DNA of 64,000 nt from Pandoraea thiooxydans (GTDB lineage: Bacteria > Pseudomonadota > Gammaproteobacteria > Burkholderiales > Burkholderiaceae). The notes under the pieces were generated by a model. The model searched no databases, was not told the DNA's origin, and saw only the letters and a list, made by a program, of their open reading frames with translations. The DNA lies in NCBI RefSeq assembly GCF_001931675.1, contig NZ_CP014839.1:1550001-1614000 (forward strand). Direction: 5' to 3'. The position numbers and the translations under genes were made by a program. Positions 1 through 8,961 of this stretch are shown here, piece by piece (the first letter of the stretch is position 1; each line of letters starts with the position of its first letter).

Positions 1-408
1 CAGCGGTCCGTTGTCGGCGACGTCGTTGTTGACGTACAGCCCCGTCAACGTCTCGCCCAGCAGCAACGCGAGTAACAGCAATACCATCCAGCCGCCGGCC
101 GGATTGTGGCCGACCTGCACGTCGGGCTCGCGCCGCGTCAAATGCCGCAGGTGTTGCCATGCGGCCGCGGGCGAGGTGACAAAGGTCCTGAATCGCGCCG
201 TATCGCTGCCGAAGCAGCCCCACAGCAGGCGAAACAGCAGCAGCGCCAGCAACGCCTGGCCAATCCACACATGCCAGTCCATCCAGTTGAGCCGCGCCGT
301 GATATAGGCCGCGGCCACCAGCACCACCGCCAGCCAATGAAATAGCCGGGTCGGTGCGTCCCACACGCTGACCGAACGCATGATCGGCGCCGGTTGTTCA
401 GCGGCCAT
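1..408 (-). CDS. cytochrome b561 family protein (3' end outside window)
   Basis: The N-terminal 136 residues of a membrane b-type cytochrome are visible and the rest runs off the left edge. The start region carries the WDAPTRLFHW motif typical of the CybB / hydrogenase cytochrome-b family. It is followed by a first membrane segment (about residues 24-38), a second (about 50-62) and a third beginning near 112 with the sequence NPAGGWM. The histidine in FHW is a likely haem ligand. Such proteins pass electrons between quinone and a soluble partner such as a c-type cytochrome. The ATG at 408 overlaps the end of the upstream AraC-type gene by 11 bases, so the two are probably one transcript. The specific partner is not visible. 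Confidence 0.85.
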   Translation of the reverse strand, partial: MAAEQPAPIMRSVSVWDAPTRLFHWLAVVLVAAAYITARLNWMDWHVWIGQALLALLLFRLLWGCFGSDTARFRTFVTSPAAAWQHLRHLTRREPDVQVGHNPAGGWMVLLLLALLLGETLTGLYVNNDVADNGPL

Positions 409-1294
409 CGCGCATGCCCCGTGCGGGCGTATTGGCGGCGACAATGTCTCGCGGCGACACCCCCAGCAAGCGATTGATCCAGTGCGCCATGTGGCTTTGA
501 TGCGCGAACCCCGTGTCCAGCGCGATCTGGCTGGCACCGAGCTTGCCTTGCCGCAATAGGGCACTGGCCCGTTCAACGCGGCGCTGTATCACGTAGCGAT
601 GCACCGGCATGCCCAGGGTCTCCCGAAACAGCACCTTGAAGTGCGGCACGCTCAAGTCGACTATGGCGGCAAGTTCGGCAAGGGTGAGACGATCGGCGAG
701 ATGGCTGTCGATGTATTCGATCAGACGGGCAGCCGCGACCGGCGACAGCTTCCTGCGTCGTCGATCCTCGAGCGACGGCACCGCGCCGATCAGGCGCACG
801 ATCATCGCCGTGCACAGGCTCTGCGCATATAACGGATCGGACGCTTCGTCGGCCTCCAGTTCGGCGCGCAAGGCCCAGGCCAGATGCTGAAAGCGGGCAT
901 CGCGCATTTGCAGTCGTGGCCGAATGCTCGCCTGGGCAGGTTTCACGTTCAATTGATCGAAGGTCTGGCGCGCCAGCGGCTCGTCGATCCAGATGCTGAA
1001 GATCGTGCAACTCGCGTCGTCGGTCCATTGTCCGTCGAGCCCGGCGGGAATCACGTCGGCGTCGCCGTGTGCCTGAATGCGTGAGCCGCGCTGATTTTCA
1101 CAGTGGCAATGCGCCTTGACCGGCGCCCCGACATGCACGCCGATACGATGCACCGGCATGGCCGGGATGCGGTGCAAACCCGCCGATACGCTCATCAGAT
1201 CCGCTCCGAACCCGTTCCAACCCAGGCCTTTGCTGGAGCGCAGGCGCACGCGGGTACCGCTGTGGGGCAGGGCAATAGGCGAAGCGAGCTTCAT
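398..1294 (-). CDS. AraC family transcriptional regulator
   Basis: This is a 298-residue protein with the usual AraC/XylS layout. A variable N-terminal sensor part covers residues 1 to about 190. A C-terminal double helix-turn-helix begins near LTLAELAAIVDLSVPHF, and its second helix-turn-helix is around SQIALDTGFAHQSHMAHW, ending in the family-typical GVSPRDI. The effector cannot be told. It overlaps the start of the cytochrome b561 gene downstream and lies back-to-back with an NmrA-like gene, so it may control either. The ATG at 1294 has only a modest AGG-containing ribosome site. Confidence 0.9.
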   Translation of the reverse strand: MKLASPIALPHSGTRVRLRSSKGLGWNGFGADLMSVSAGLHRIPAMPVHRIGVHVGAPVKAHCHCENQRGSRIQAHGDADVIPAGLDGQWTDDASCTIFSIWIDEPLARQTFDQLNVKPAQASIRPRLQMRDARFQHLAWALRAELEADEASDPLYAQSLCTAMIVRLIGAVPSLEDRRRRKLSPVAAARLIEYIDSHLADRLTLAELAAIVDLSVPHFKVLFRETLGMPVHRYVIQRRVERASALLRQGKLGASQIALDTGFAHQSHMAHWINRLLGVSPRDIVAANTPARGMRDGR

Positions 1295-1485
1295 TGGGGG
1301 CCTCGTGGAGTGCCAAGGGTGCTGGCATTGTACTGCGACCGTGGCGCTTGCATCGGCAGCGGGTCGCCGCGGTGGTCGTAAAAAGTCATCCGAATCCGCG
1401 CAACACGATCCTTCCGTGCGCGCCAGACCGGGGCGGCACTTCTAAGATCTCGACGGATGAGACAGAAATCGACAAGGAGTCTGGC

Positions 1486-2394
1486 ATGTTCGTGATATTC
1501 GGGGCCGCGGGCAACGTCGGGCGCGCCAGTGCCGCGGCGTTGCGCGAGGCGGGGCGGCCGGTGCGAGCGGTGGTGCGCGATAGCGCTCAGGCCGGGCCGT
1601 TGGCCCGGCTCGGTTGCGAAATCGCCGTGGCTGATCTGTGCGAACCGGTGAGCGTCGCGCGCGCGCTCGACGGTGCGCAGGCGGTACAGATGCTATGTCC
1701 GGTGCCGCGATCGGGCAGCCTGCCGGCGCAGGCGATGCGCCATATGATCGACGTGGCCGCCAGCGCATTGCAGATGAATCCGCCACCGCGCATCGTGGCG
1801 CTGTCCGACTACGGTGCCGAGCTGCGTGGCGGAACCGGCATCACCGAGTTGTTCCATGAACTGGAATCAAGCCTTGCGCCGCTCGGCACGCGCCTGACGC
1901 TGCTGCGCTCGGCCGAGCACATGCACAACTGGGCCCGCGTCATGCCTGTGGCGCTTGCCACCGGCATCCTGCCCAGCCTGCACGAGCCGCTCGACAAACG
2001 CTTTCCCTGCGTGGCCGCGCAAGACGTCGGACGCCTGGCCGCCGAATTGCTGAGCGATACATTCAATGCGACGGCCTCCGCCGATCCGCGCGTGGTCAGC
2101 ATGGAAGGGCCGGAGCGCGTAAGCGCACTCGACGTGGCTCGTGTGCTGAGCGATGTCAGCGGCCATGAGGTGGTTGCCCGCACGGTGCCCCGTGAGCATC
2201 GTGCAGCCATGCTGGGCCGGGCCGGATTGAGCGAGCAGCACGTGCGGCTGATTTGTGATCTATACGACGCCCACAATGCGGGCCGCATTGACGTCGAGGC
2301 CGGTGTTGGCCAATGGCGTCGGGGTACGACGACCCTCGCGCAAGCGTTCGCCGCGCTGGTGCCGCGTGTGGCCGCGGCCATGTCGCGCCAGTAA
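1486..2394 (+). CDS. NmrA-like NAD(P)-binding protein
   Basis: This is a 302-residue Rossmann-fold protein of the atypical short-chain dehydrogenase (NmrA/azoreductase-like) group. The nucleotide loop FGAAGNVG (GxxGxxG) is at residues 5-12, and VVRD near 31-34 fits the end of the second beta strand. Members act as NAD(P)H-dependent reductases or redox-sensing regulators, and the substrate is unknown here. The frame is open further upstream, but the ATG at 1486 follows an AAGGAGT ribosome site at 1474-1480 and starts exactly at the beginning of the fold, so it was chosen. It is divergent from the AraC gene, which may regulate it. Confidence 0.85.
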   Translation: MFVIFGAAGNVGRASAAALREAGRPVRAVVRDSAQAGPLARLGCEIAVADLCEPVSVARALDGAQAVQMLCPVPRSGSLPAQAMRHMIDVAASALQMNPPPRIVALSDYGAELRGGTGITELFHELESSLAPLGTRLTLLRSAEHMHNWARVMPVALATGILPSLHEPLDKRFPCVAAQDVGRLAAELLSDTFNATASADPRVVSMEGPERVSALDVARVLSDVSGHEVVARTVPREHRAAMLGRAGLSEQHVRLICDLYDAHNAGRIDVEAGVGQWRRGTTTLAQAFAALVPRVAAAMSRQ

Positions 2395-2413
2395 TGCCCT
2401 GTGGGAGACGAAT

Positions 2414-2599
2414 ATGGCTATTTGCCCTTTGACGGGTATATCGCGAGAACTTCCGAGTTTGCACGTTGAAATATGCACGCTCGCAGCGCGCCGCATGCGG
2501 CACTGTGCGCGGCGCTTACTGACAGTCGCCGGCGGCCGGTGGCTTCAGGCCCTGCTCGACGGACTGCCTCGCAGCAACGACGATTTCGACGTGTACTGA
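2414..2599 (+). CDS. small hypothetical protein
   Basis: This is a possible 61-residue protein starting MAICPLTGISRELPSLHVEI. A GGGAGA ribosome site lies 6-10 bases before the ATG, and the gene sits in the 220-base space after the NmrA-like gene. The C-terminus is acidic (DDFDVY) and the middle is arginine-rich (ARRMRHCARR). No family is recognised. It could equally be a chance frame, so confidence is low. Confidence 0.3.
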   Translation: MAICPLTGISRELPSLHVEICTLAARRMRHCARRLLTVAGGRWLQALLDGLPRSNDDFDVY

Positions 2600-2615
2600 G
2601 GCAAGCCGCCCGCCC

Positions 2616-3566
2616 TCATTGCCGCTGAGCCATCGCCAGCCAGGGCGCGAGGTCGCGCGCGAACGACGAGACGCCGGGCTCGGCCGAGGTGCGGGTTTCG
2701 ATAGCGGTGAGCACAGCCACCATATCCTCGCTGTCGTGGCCCAGCGCCAGGGTTTCCTCATAGAGCGCGTGGCAAACATCGAGCAGCGGCGAGGCAATAC
2801 CCGCCTCGCGCGCGGCCTCGGCGATCAGGCGATTGTTTTTCAGTACGTCGGGGATCGATGCCTGCACGGCGAAGTCACGCTCAACGAGCTTCGGGGCCTT
2901 GACGCGCGAGACGTCGCTGGCCATCTGGCCGGCGTCGAGGATGCGCACCAATTGCTGGAGGTCGAGCCCCTGGCGCGCGGCGAAATGAACCGATTCGGCC
3001 AGGCCCGTGACGGTCGATATCAGGAAGATATTGACCGCGAGTTTCATCAGGAGTGCGTTGGGCACGGCCCCGCATACCGTCACCTCCCGGCACATCGGCC
3101 GCAGCAGCGCACTCACCTCGGCCACTGTCTGCGCTTCGCCCGCCAGCATGGCTACCAGCGTCCCGGCCTCCGCCGGTTTGCGCGAACCCGAGACCGGCGC
3201 CTCGACGTAACGCGCGCCGACGCTGCGCAGGTCAGCCTCGAGCCGGCGCGAGTAGGCGGGGGAAGTCGTGCCCATGTGCACGATAGTCTTGCCCCGCACG
3301 CGCACCGCGAAGCCGGCGCTGTCCCGACCGAGCACGGCGTCGATCGCCAGGTCGTCGGCCAGCATCAAAATTATCGTGTCCGCGCCCGCGAATACGTCTG
3401 CCGCATTTGCTGCAACGCGAGCGCCCGCGCTTGCCAGGCGGGCCGTCTTGGCCTCGGAACGATTCCACACCAGCAGCGGCATGCCGGCCTGGACCAGATT
3501 CAGCGCCATGGGCTCGCCCATCGAGCCCAGCCCGATGAAACCGAGCGGGGAAGCAGTATTGCCCAT
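2616..3566 (-). CDS. NAD(P)-dependent beta-hydroxyacid dehydrogenase (HIBADH/GarR family)
   Basis: This 316-residue protein matches the length and layout of 3-hydroxyisobutyrate / tartronate-semialdehyde reductases. The N-terminal Rossmann motif is [13 protein letters not shown] (residues 9-21). The family substrate signature appears as [15 protein letters not shown] near 125-139, and the catalytic lysine lies in LLMKLAVN near 178. The C-terminal all-helical domain follows. The enzyme would oxidise a 3-hydroxy acid or reduce the semialdehyde in the cytoplasm. A longer frame exists, but the ATG at 3566 has an AAAGAGA ribosome site and begins at the fold. It lies downstream of a same-strand LysR gene (191-base gap), its probable regulator. 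Confidence 0.85.
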   Translation of the reverse strand: MGNTASPLGFIGLGSMGEPMALNLVQAGMPLLVWNRSEAKTARLASAGARVAANAADVFAGADTIILMLADDLAIDAVLGRDSAGFAVRVRGKTIVHMGTTSPAYSRRLEADLRSVGARYVEAPVSGSRKPAEAGTLVAMLAGEAQTVAEVSALLRPMCREVTVCGAVPNALLMKLAVNIFLISTVTGLAESVHFAARQGLDLQQLVRILDAGQMASDVSRVKAPKLVERDFAVQASIPDVLKNNRLIAEAAREAGIASPLLDVCHALYEETLALGHDSEDMVAVLTAIETRTSAEPGVSSFARDLAPWLAMAQRQ

Positions 3567-3757
3567 CGAGATTCTCTTTGGTCTGGGTTGCAGCGCAGGC
3601 CGGCGCCCCGCGCCCGGTGTGCGCTCGGGAGCACGCCGGCCCTCCTGAATCTCAGTGTGGCAGCGCCTGGCCGGCGCGACAAAGGAAAAGATTTTGACCC
3701 AAGGTGAGGCAAATTCATCTCGCCAGCCACGCGCATCGGCGCGCATTCGTCGCCGGG

Positions 3758-4678
3758 CTAGCGCACGGTGGCGCCTTCACTCGCACCCGTGAATTGCTCG
3801 GCTTCGCTCACCAGCCATTGCTTGAATCCCGCCAGATCGGCGCGCTCATCGGCGCCGTCGGCGCAAACCAGCCAATAAGCGGTCTGAGTGGCCACCATGG
3901 CCGGACTGATCTCGACCAACAAGCCCGCGGCGAGCTCACGCTCCACCATCGGATGGCGGCCCAGCGCAACGCCCAGCCCGGCGGCGGCGGCTTCGAACGC
4001 CAATTGGATCGAATCGACGTGCAGCCCACCTGCGAGCGCGATGCTTTCCATGCCTGTGGCATCGCACCAGGCTTGCCAATCTTCACTGGCCGAGTCGACG
4101 TGGATCAGCGTGGCCCGGTGTAAATCGGCGCGGCCGGCAGCGTCGCCCAACGCGTCCCGATAGGCGGGGCTGCAAACCGGCACCAGCTGCTCGCCGAACA
4201 GCCGCGTCCAATCCGCGCCGGCGTCCGGCGCGCGGCTCAGCCGGATAGCGAAGTCGAAGCCGTCGGCCGGGAATCCGACTTGCCGCCGCGACGTGTCGAC
4301 TCTCACATTGACTTGCGGCCAAAGGCGGCGAAAGCGCTGCAGGCGCGGCAGCAGCCAGCGCGAGGCGAGGGTGGGGGCGCAACTCACGGCGATGGTGCGC
4401 TCGGCCCGGTGCGCGGCCAAGCGTTGCGTGCCGGTGGCCAGGAGCGCAAACGCCTCGGCCACGTAAGTCAGATAGTCCGCGCCGGCGGGTGTAAGCGATA
4501 GCGCGCGCGTCTCTCGCGCAAAAAGCTCGACCCCGAGCGCCTGTTCCAGCGAGACGATGCCATGACTCACGGCGCTTGGCGTCACGTTCAACTCGGCGGC
4601 GGCGAGCTTGAAGCTCTGGAGCCGGCCGGCCGCTTCGAAAAAACGCAGCGAAGTCAATGGGGGAAGACGAAACGGCAT
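3758..4678 (-). CDS. LysR family transcriptional regulator (GcvA-like)
   Basis: This 306-residue protein has the LysR winged helix-turn-helix near its N-terminus ([20 protein letters not shown], then [13 protein letters not shown]). The PPLTSLR start and the cofactor-domain length are typical of the GcvA subgroup. A GTG lies one codon upstream, but the ATG at 4678 has better spacing from GAGG. The probable target is the hydroxyacid dehydrogenase downstream on the same strand. The inducer is unknown. Confidence 0.88.
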   Translation of the reverse strand: MPFRLPPLTSLRFFEAAGRLQSFKLAAAELNVTPSAVSHGIVSLEQALGVELFARETRALSLTPAGADYLTYVAEAFALLATGTQRLAAHRAERTIAVSCAPTLASRWLLPRLQRFRRLWPQVNVRVDTSRRQVGFPADGFDFAIRLSRAPDAGADWTRLFGEQLVPVCSPAYRDALGDAAGRADLHRATLIHVDSASEDWQAWCDATGMESIALAGGLHVDSIQLAFEAAAAGLGVALGRHPMVERELAAGLLVEISPAMVATQTAYWLVCADGADERADLAGFKQWLVSEAEQFTGASEGATVR

Positions 4679-5004
4679 CACGCATCCTCGACAGCAGTCC
4701 GGTGGATCGCTCGCACCGCCCGCAAAAAGAGCCGGGCGAATCCCGCGAAAACGGGCGCTGGCGCGCAGCCGGCCCGCAAGTCAAACGAGCATACCGGGCG
4801 GCGCCGAGACCGGCAAGCCAGCAGGCGCTCCTCTGCACGATTTGCCGCATGTGTAACGTAACGCGGCCGCCGGCGTAACGTGACAGGCGGGTGGGCGCGG
4901 CACGGGGCAGCGGTGCGCGGGCAGACCAGCCTCGGCGCGATGGTCCTTGCCCGGCAAGGTCGGACGCGCGCGCGGCACGGGCCTCGACCGGGCGTGCCGC
5001 CGCT
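4679..5004. other. intergenic stretch without a recognised gene
   Basis: No reading frame here looks like a real protein: the frames present are arginine/alanine-rich shadows with no ribosome site. The one notable pattern is a pair of related elements, TGTAACGTAACG (4852-4863) and GGCGTAACGTGAC (4872-4884), between the divergent LysR and PilZ genes. They could be regulator sites, but this is only a pattern observation. Confidence 0.4.
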
Positions 5005-5020
5005 TGGCACGACAGTTGCT
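5005..5020 (+). promoter_or_regulatory. sigma-54 (RpoN) promoter for the PilZ gene
   Basis: TGGCACG at 5005-5011 and TTGCT at 5016-5020 match the sigma-54 consensus TGGCACG-N4-TTGCW exactly. The GG and GC dinucleotides are separated by the required 10 bases. Transcription would start near 5032, leaving about a 40-base leader before the ATG at 5072. The gene would then need a bacterial enhancer-binding protein, whose site is not identified. Confidence 0.75.
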
Positions 5021-5071
5021 ATTTACCAGGTAATGTCGGGACCGTCCGGCGGCGAATTCAATTGATCGATC

Positions 5072-5959
5072 ATGGAACTGCTCGAAATCCCCGTATCTGC
5101 CATCAAGATTGGCGAACCGCTGCCCTATTCGATCTATGACCCTGCCGGCCAACTGATGTTGGCCAAGGGGTTGGCAGTGATGTCCGAAGCCCAGCGCGAA
5201 AAGATTGCGCAATGGGGCCGGCAATTGGCCAGCCCGATCGAACTCACGCCACCGCTCGAGGCTCATGCGGCCACATCGGCGCACGGCGCGAACGCGGCGC
5301 GAGTTGGCGAAGTTCGTATCCGATCCGGACAACTGCTGAAAAAATGGGCCAAAACCGTTTTGCTGCAGCCGGCCGGCAGTGCGCGCAGATTCGAAGCCGA
5401 GTTGCTTGGTGCGATTGACGGACATAGCCTGATCGTATCGTGCCCGTGCGGGCTCGACGAGTACGGCGGCCATGCGCCCGGCAGCCGGTTCGACGTCAAT
5501 GTATTCAACGGCGTGGCGATTCATCAGTTTCCCGCCAGCGTGCTGTGCGCGTATGAAGCGCCAGTGCCGCATCTGCATCTGTCGTTGCCCCCGGTGGCGC
5601 GGGAAATTCGCTTGCGCCGCCATTTGCGGGTCGAGACCGCGATTGCGGCGACGCTCTACGGGCGTCTGCGCGATCAGGCGCAGCTCTCGCAGGGGCGCAT
5701 CGTCGACCTCAGCGTGGCGGGAGCGGGCATTGAAACCGACTATCCGGCGCTCGAGTCGTTCGAGGAGTTGCGAATCGGCTTCAAGTTTGCCCTCGACGAC
5801 GGCCAGACGCTGACGTGCAACGTCCGAGCGGCGGTGCGCCAGAAGAGCCAGCTGGCGGGGACGATGGTCCGCTATGGCGTCGCTTTCACCGAACTCACAC
5901 CCTCGCTCGCCAACATGCTGCGCATCGGGGTGCTGGAGATACTGCTGCGCGGCCTGTAG
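5072..5959 (+). CDS. PilZ-domain c-di-GMP-binding protein (YcgR-like)
   Basis: This 295-residue cytoplasmic protein has a C-terminal PilZ domain. The c-di-GMP motif RxxxR is R182-R186 (RRHLR), and the D/NxSxxG motif is DLSVAG at 212-217, so both halves of the ligand site are intact. Residues from about 105 to 170 resemble the YcgR N-terminal domain that docks on a flagellar or motility target. Residues 1-60 are an additional leader. The likely role is a c-di-GMP-dependent brake or switch in motility or surface behaviour. It follows a perfect sigma-54 promoter, as many flagellar or type IV pilus genes do. The ribosome site is weak. Confidence 0.85.
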   Translation: MELLEIPVSAIKIGEPLPYSIYDPAGQLMLAKGLAVMSEAQREKIAQWGRQLASPIELTPPLEAHAATSAHGANAARVGEVRIRSGQLLKKWAKTVLLQPAGSARRFEAELLGAIDGHSLIVSCPCGLDEYGGHAPGSRFDVNVFNGVAIHQFPASVLCAYEAPVPHLHLSLPPVAREIRLRRHLRVETAIAATLYGRLRDQAQLSQGRIVDLSVAGAGIETDYPALESFEELRIGFKFALDDGQTLTCNVRAAVRQKSQLAGTMVRYGVAFTELTPSLANMLRIGVLEILLRGL

Positions 5960-5998
5960 GCAAGCGCCTGCCGAGCGGGCCGCCGGTGCTCCGCTCTC

Positions 5999-6012
5999 TT
6001 GATTTTTGTCAA
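5999..6012 (+). promoter_or_regulatory. FNR/ANR box upstream of cbpA
   Basis: TTGATTTTTGTCAA matches TTGAT-N4-RTCAA, with one base off the ideal ATCAA half. A TAAACT -10-like element at 6034-6039 is centred 31 bases from the box centre, the class II geometry (box at about -41.5). The box centre is about 118 bases before the cbpA start. The window also encodes an FNR-type regulator, which strengthens the reading. Confidence 0.65.
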
Positions 6013-6123
6013 AGCCCTCGATCCGGCCAATCCTAAACTTCAAGGATCGCGTCGCGTGCGAGCGTCGCCGGCGCCGCGCGCGGGGCGGCTTCGCCATGCG
6101 CTCATGGCCTTCCCGAGGCTCCC

Positions 6124-7068
6124 ATGAAATACAAGGACTACTATCAAACGCTGGGCGTCGAGCGCTCGGCCACGGCCGACGAGATCAAGCGAGCCTATCG
6201 CAAGCTGGCCCACAAATACCATCCCGACATTTCGAAGGACCCGCACGGCGAGGCCAAATTCAAGGAAATCGCCGAAGCCTACGCGGTGCTCAAAGACGCG
6301 GAAAAGCGCCAGGCTTACGATGATCTTGGCCGGCGGCCGGCCGGCGAGTCGTTCACGCCACCGCCGGATTGGCAGCAGCATTTCAATACTTCGGGGGACG
6401 GCTTCGACAATGTCGACCTGGCCGACCTTTTCGAGGCGTTCCGGCGTACCAGGCATGGCGCGCAAGCCCAGCGCGAGATACCCATCCCGGGTCAGGACTA
6501 CGAGATTGCGGTGCCGGTATCGCTGGAGCAGATTTTTCGCGGCGACCGGATCGAGGTGCGCGCAGAGGTGCCGGAGTTCGACGCCAACGGCCTGGCCCAT
6601 CGCGCCGAGCGGGCGTTTCACGTGAAGTTGCCCAAGGGCGCGGCGGACGGGCATCGCCTGCGTCTGGCCGGCAAAGGCGGGCCCGGATATCAGGGAGGGC
6701 GGCCGGGCGATCTATACGTCGTGCTGGCGCTGCAACCGCATCCGCTTTACCGGGTCGATGGGCGGGACGTCTATATCGACCTGCCGCTGGCTCCCTGGGA
6801 GGCAGTGCTGGGAACCGTGGTCCGGATCCCGACGCTGGCCGGTCCGGTCGAGCTCGATATCAAGCCGGGCACGACCGCCGGCACCAAGCTGCGGCTGGCC
6901 AGTCGCGGCCTGCCCGCGTCGGACGGAAGCACTGGTGCGCTCTATGCGGTCGTGCGCATCGAGGTCCCGAAAGTTGTCAGCGCGAACGAGCGAGCCCTGT
7001 ATGAGCAATTGGCTGCCGCCTCCAGAGTCAACCTGCGGCAGCATCTCGAAAAGGAGGCGACACCATGA
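6124..7068 (+). CDS. cbpA: curved DNA-binding protein / DnaJ-class co-chaperone CbpA
   Basis: This 314-residue protein has an N-terminal J-domain (residues 1-70, KDYYQTLGV start). The Hsp70-activating HPD is in KYHPDISKD near 37. A Gly/Phe-poor linker and two DnaJ C-terminal substrate-binding domains (about 118-300) follow, and the zinc-finger region of true DnaJ is absent. That is the CbpA architecture: a DnaK co-chaperone that also binds curved DNA in the nucleoid. A GAGG ribosome site precedes the ATG. The stop overlaps the cbpM start (ATGA), so the two are translationally coupled, and an FNR-like box suggests induction under low oxygen. Confidence 0.93.
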   Translation: MKYKDYYQTLGVERSATADEIKRAYRKLAHKYHPDISKDPHGEAKFKEIAEAYAVLKDAEKRQAYDDLGRRPAGESFTPPPDWQQHFNTSGDGFDNVDLADLFEAFRRTRHGAQAQREIPIPGQDYEIAVPVSLEQIFRGDRIEVRAEVPEFDANGLAHRAERAFHVKLPKGAADGHRLRLAGKGGPGYQGGRPGDLYVVLALQPHPLYRVDGRDVYIDLPLAPWEAVLGTVVRIPTLAGPVELDIKPGTTAGTKLRLASRGLPASDGSTGALYAVVRIEVPKVVSANERALYEQLAAASRVNLRQHLEKEATP

Positions 7069-7385
7069 ACCTGCAAAGTACCACTGCGGTGTGGCTCAAT
7101 GGCGATGGCGTGTGTCAGATCGAATATTTGGCGGAGATCTCTGGACTGTCGCTCGACGAGATCGAGGATCTGATCGACAACGAGGTGATCAATCCGGTCG
7201 ATCCGGCGCAATCGCCGCGCATGTTTGCGCTGGAGGGCGTGGCGACCGCGCAAATGGCGCGCCGCTTGCGCGATGACTTCCTGCTCGACCGCCACGGTCT
7301 CGCACTGGCGCTGACGCTGATGCGCCGGGTGACACAGCTCGAAAGCGAGTTGCAGGCCCTGCGCGCTCGTGCCGGCAGGGTTTGA
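7065..7385 (+). CDS. cbpM: chaperone modulator CbpM
   Basis: This 106-residue protein has a MerR-like helix-turn-helix fold region (residues about 15-60, LAEISGLSLDEIEDLIDNEV) and a C-terminal amphipathic helix (RRVTQLESELQALRAR). Those are the features of CbpM, which binds the J-domain of CbpA and blocks its co-chaperone and DNA-binding activities. It overlaps the cbpA stop by four bases. Length and context fit the family. Confidence 0.9.
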   Translation: MNLQSTTAVWLNGDGVCQIEYLAEISGLSLDEIEDLIDNEVINPVDPAQSPRMFALEGVATAQMARRLRDDFLLDRHGLALALTLMRRVTQLESELQALRARAGRV

Positions 7386-7413
7386 GGGCGGACGATGCGG
7401 AGCCGCGGCCCCG

Positions 7414-8274
7414 TCAATGCGACAGCAGGGTCGGCACAGTCATGGTGCGCAGCAGCGTGCGGGTCACGCCTCCCATCACCAGTTCACGCAGGCGGGCATG
7501 ACCATAGCAGCCCATCACGATCAGGTCGGCGGCCACGTCGGCGGCGCGCGTGAGCAGCAGCTCGCCGGCATCGGCTTTGTCCACACCCACTTCATGGCTC
7601 ACCGGTATCACCTCGCATGTCGAGGAGATACCGTGACGGGATAATTGATCGACGAGCGCCTGGGCGTTTGGCGCATCGAGTCGCGGCTCCCCGGTCGTCG
7701 GGGCGATGATGGCCACGCTGACGTGATCGGCCCGTTCGAGCAGCGGCATGGCGTCGCCCACGGCACGAGCCGACTCGCGGCTGCCGTTCCAGGCGATCAG
7801 GACGCGGCCGAATCGGAGCGGTAGCGGGCCGGTATATGGCACGACCAGCACTGGACGTCCGCTGGCGAGGATCAGATTCTCGTTGAAACGCTCGAGCACC
7901 GGTGCGGCCGGGGCTTGCTGGTCATGCTGGCCGAGTACGATGAGATCGGCATGCCGCGCGTGCAGGACGGCCAGATCGTCCGGCACGCCCTGGGGAGCGC
8001 GCCATTCGGCGGGTACCCCGGCGCGCGCCGCGGCGGTTTCGAACTTTTGCCGTGCCTCTTGCTCGTGAGGCCGATCCGGGGCGGTTCGGCGATCAAGCGC
8101 CGCCTGAAGACTTTGGCGGTTGATTGCCGGGTAGGCGAAGTCGGCCGGCAACACCGGCAAATAGAGTCCGACCAGATGAGCATTGCCCGCGGAGGCCAGA
8201 TTTGCCGCCAGGTCGATGCGTGCGGCGCAGCGCGGCGTGTCGTCGATGTGAACCAGAATCGTTTGATAAGCCAT
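7414..8274 (-). CDS. tandem-domain universal stress protein
   Basis: This 286-residue protein has two UspA domains in tandem. The first begins YQTILVHIDDTP and is degenerate at its nucleotide loop. The second begins FGRVLIAWNGSRESARAV and ends with the GCYGHARLRELVMGGVTRTLL stretch, a variant of the ATP-binding G-x2-G-x9-G(S/T) motif. Two adjacent ATGs occur, and the second (8274) is better spaced from GGAG. It follows a single-domain USP gene and probably shares its FNR-boxed promoter. In related bacteria such proteins support survival under oxygen or energy limitation. Confidence 0.9.
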   Translation of the reverse strand: MAYQTILVHIDDTPRCAARIDLAANLASAGNAHLVGLYLPVLPADFAYPAINRQSLQAALDRRTAPDRPHEQEARQKFETAAARAGVPAEWRAPQGVPDDLAVLHARHADLIVLGQHDQQAPAAPVLERFNENLILASGRPVLVVPYTGPLPLRFGRVLIAWNGSRESARAVGDAMPLLERADHVSVAIIAPTTGEPRLDAPNAQALVDQLSRHGISSTCEVIPVSHEVGVDKADAGELLLTRAADVAADLIVMGCYGHARLRELVMGGVTRTLLRTMTVPTLLSH

Positions 8275-8310
8275 CATGTCGCTCCATGCGCTCGCAAACC
8301 AGGTCAAGGA

Positions 8311-8823
8311 TCAATGCTGCGGTTCGGCCTGGCCGGTGGCCTGGCTGGCCTCGCCGGCCGGCTGCGCGGGCGCGTCGGACCTGACCAGCAGCACGGGCTG
8401 GGTGGCGGTGCGCATCAGCTGCTCGGCCACACTGCCCATCAGCACGCGTCTGGCACCGCGCCGGCCGTGCGTGCCGAGCACCATCAGATCGGCCGGCCAG
8501 CGAACGCTCTCGTCGTGAATGGCGGTGGCAATGTCCACGGCCAGTTCGCGCAAATCGAGCAGACGGGTTTGCACGTCGACGCCGTAGCCGCGCAACTGCC
8601 GTTCGGCGTTGCCCAACAGTTCGCGGCCGGCCTGAAGCATGGCGTCGCGCACCGACTCGATGTCGTAGTAGCCGCTGTACACCGACGGAAAGGTCAGGAC
8701 CGGATCCTCGACGACGTTGACCACGCGCACCGTGGCGCCGGGTTCCGCGATGTGGCTGATTTCGGTGAGCGCCTTGGCCGAGGTCGGGCTGTCGTCGATG
8801 GCCAGAAGTATATGTTGATACAT
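8311..8823 (-). CDS. universal stress protein (single UspA domain)
   Basis: This 170-residue UspA-family protein begins MYQHILLAIDDSPTSAKAL. It has the ATP-binding loop GTHGRRGARRVLMGSVAEQL (G-x2-G-x9-G-S) near residues 118-137, so nucleotide binding is likely. The last 20 residues are an alanine/glutamine-rich tail beyond the fold. It is the first gene of a two-gene USP unit. An FNR box centred about 113 bases upstream of its start and a TATAGT -10-like element suggest anaerobic induction. Confidence 0.92.
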   Translation of the reverse strand: MYQHILLAIDDSPTSAKALTEISHIAEPGATVRVVNVVEDPVLTFPSVYSGYYDIESVRDAMLQAGRELLGNAERQLRGYGVDVQTRLLDLRELAVDIATAIHDESVRWPADLMVLGTHGRRGARRVLMGSVAEQLMRTATQPVLLVRSDAPAQPAGEASQATGQAEPQH

Positions 8824-8929
8824 GATCGATCCCTGAACGCTGAGATGTTGGGCCGCAGCGCAATCCGCGGCGCGCCACCCCCACTATAGGCCGGAATGCG
8901 CGATTGTCGCTCGCTCGCCCACGCGCGGC

Positions 8930-8943
8930 TTGATCTGCGTCAA
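8930..8943 (-). promoter_or_regulatory. FNR/ANR box upstream of the universal stress genes
   Basis: TTGATCTGCGTCAA fits TTGAT-N4-RTCAA. On the minus strand a TATAGT element lies at 8883-8888, about 51 bases from the box centre. This is the class I FNR spacing (box centred near -61.5). The box lies between the fnr-type gene and its neighbour, and only the USP genes read away from it in the right orientation. Confidence 0.7.
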
Positions 8944-8961
8944 GGCGCCCGGACCGCTGGC

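Noticed and set aside
1321-1336. TGGCATTGTACTGCG considered as a sigma-54 promoter
   Set aside because: The GG to GC spacing is 9, not 10, and the -24 element is poor.
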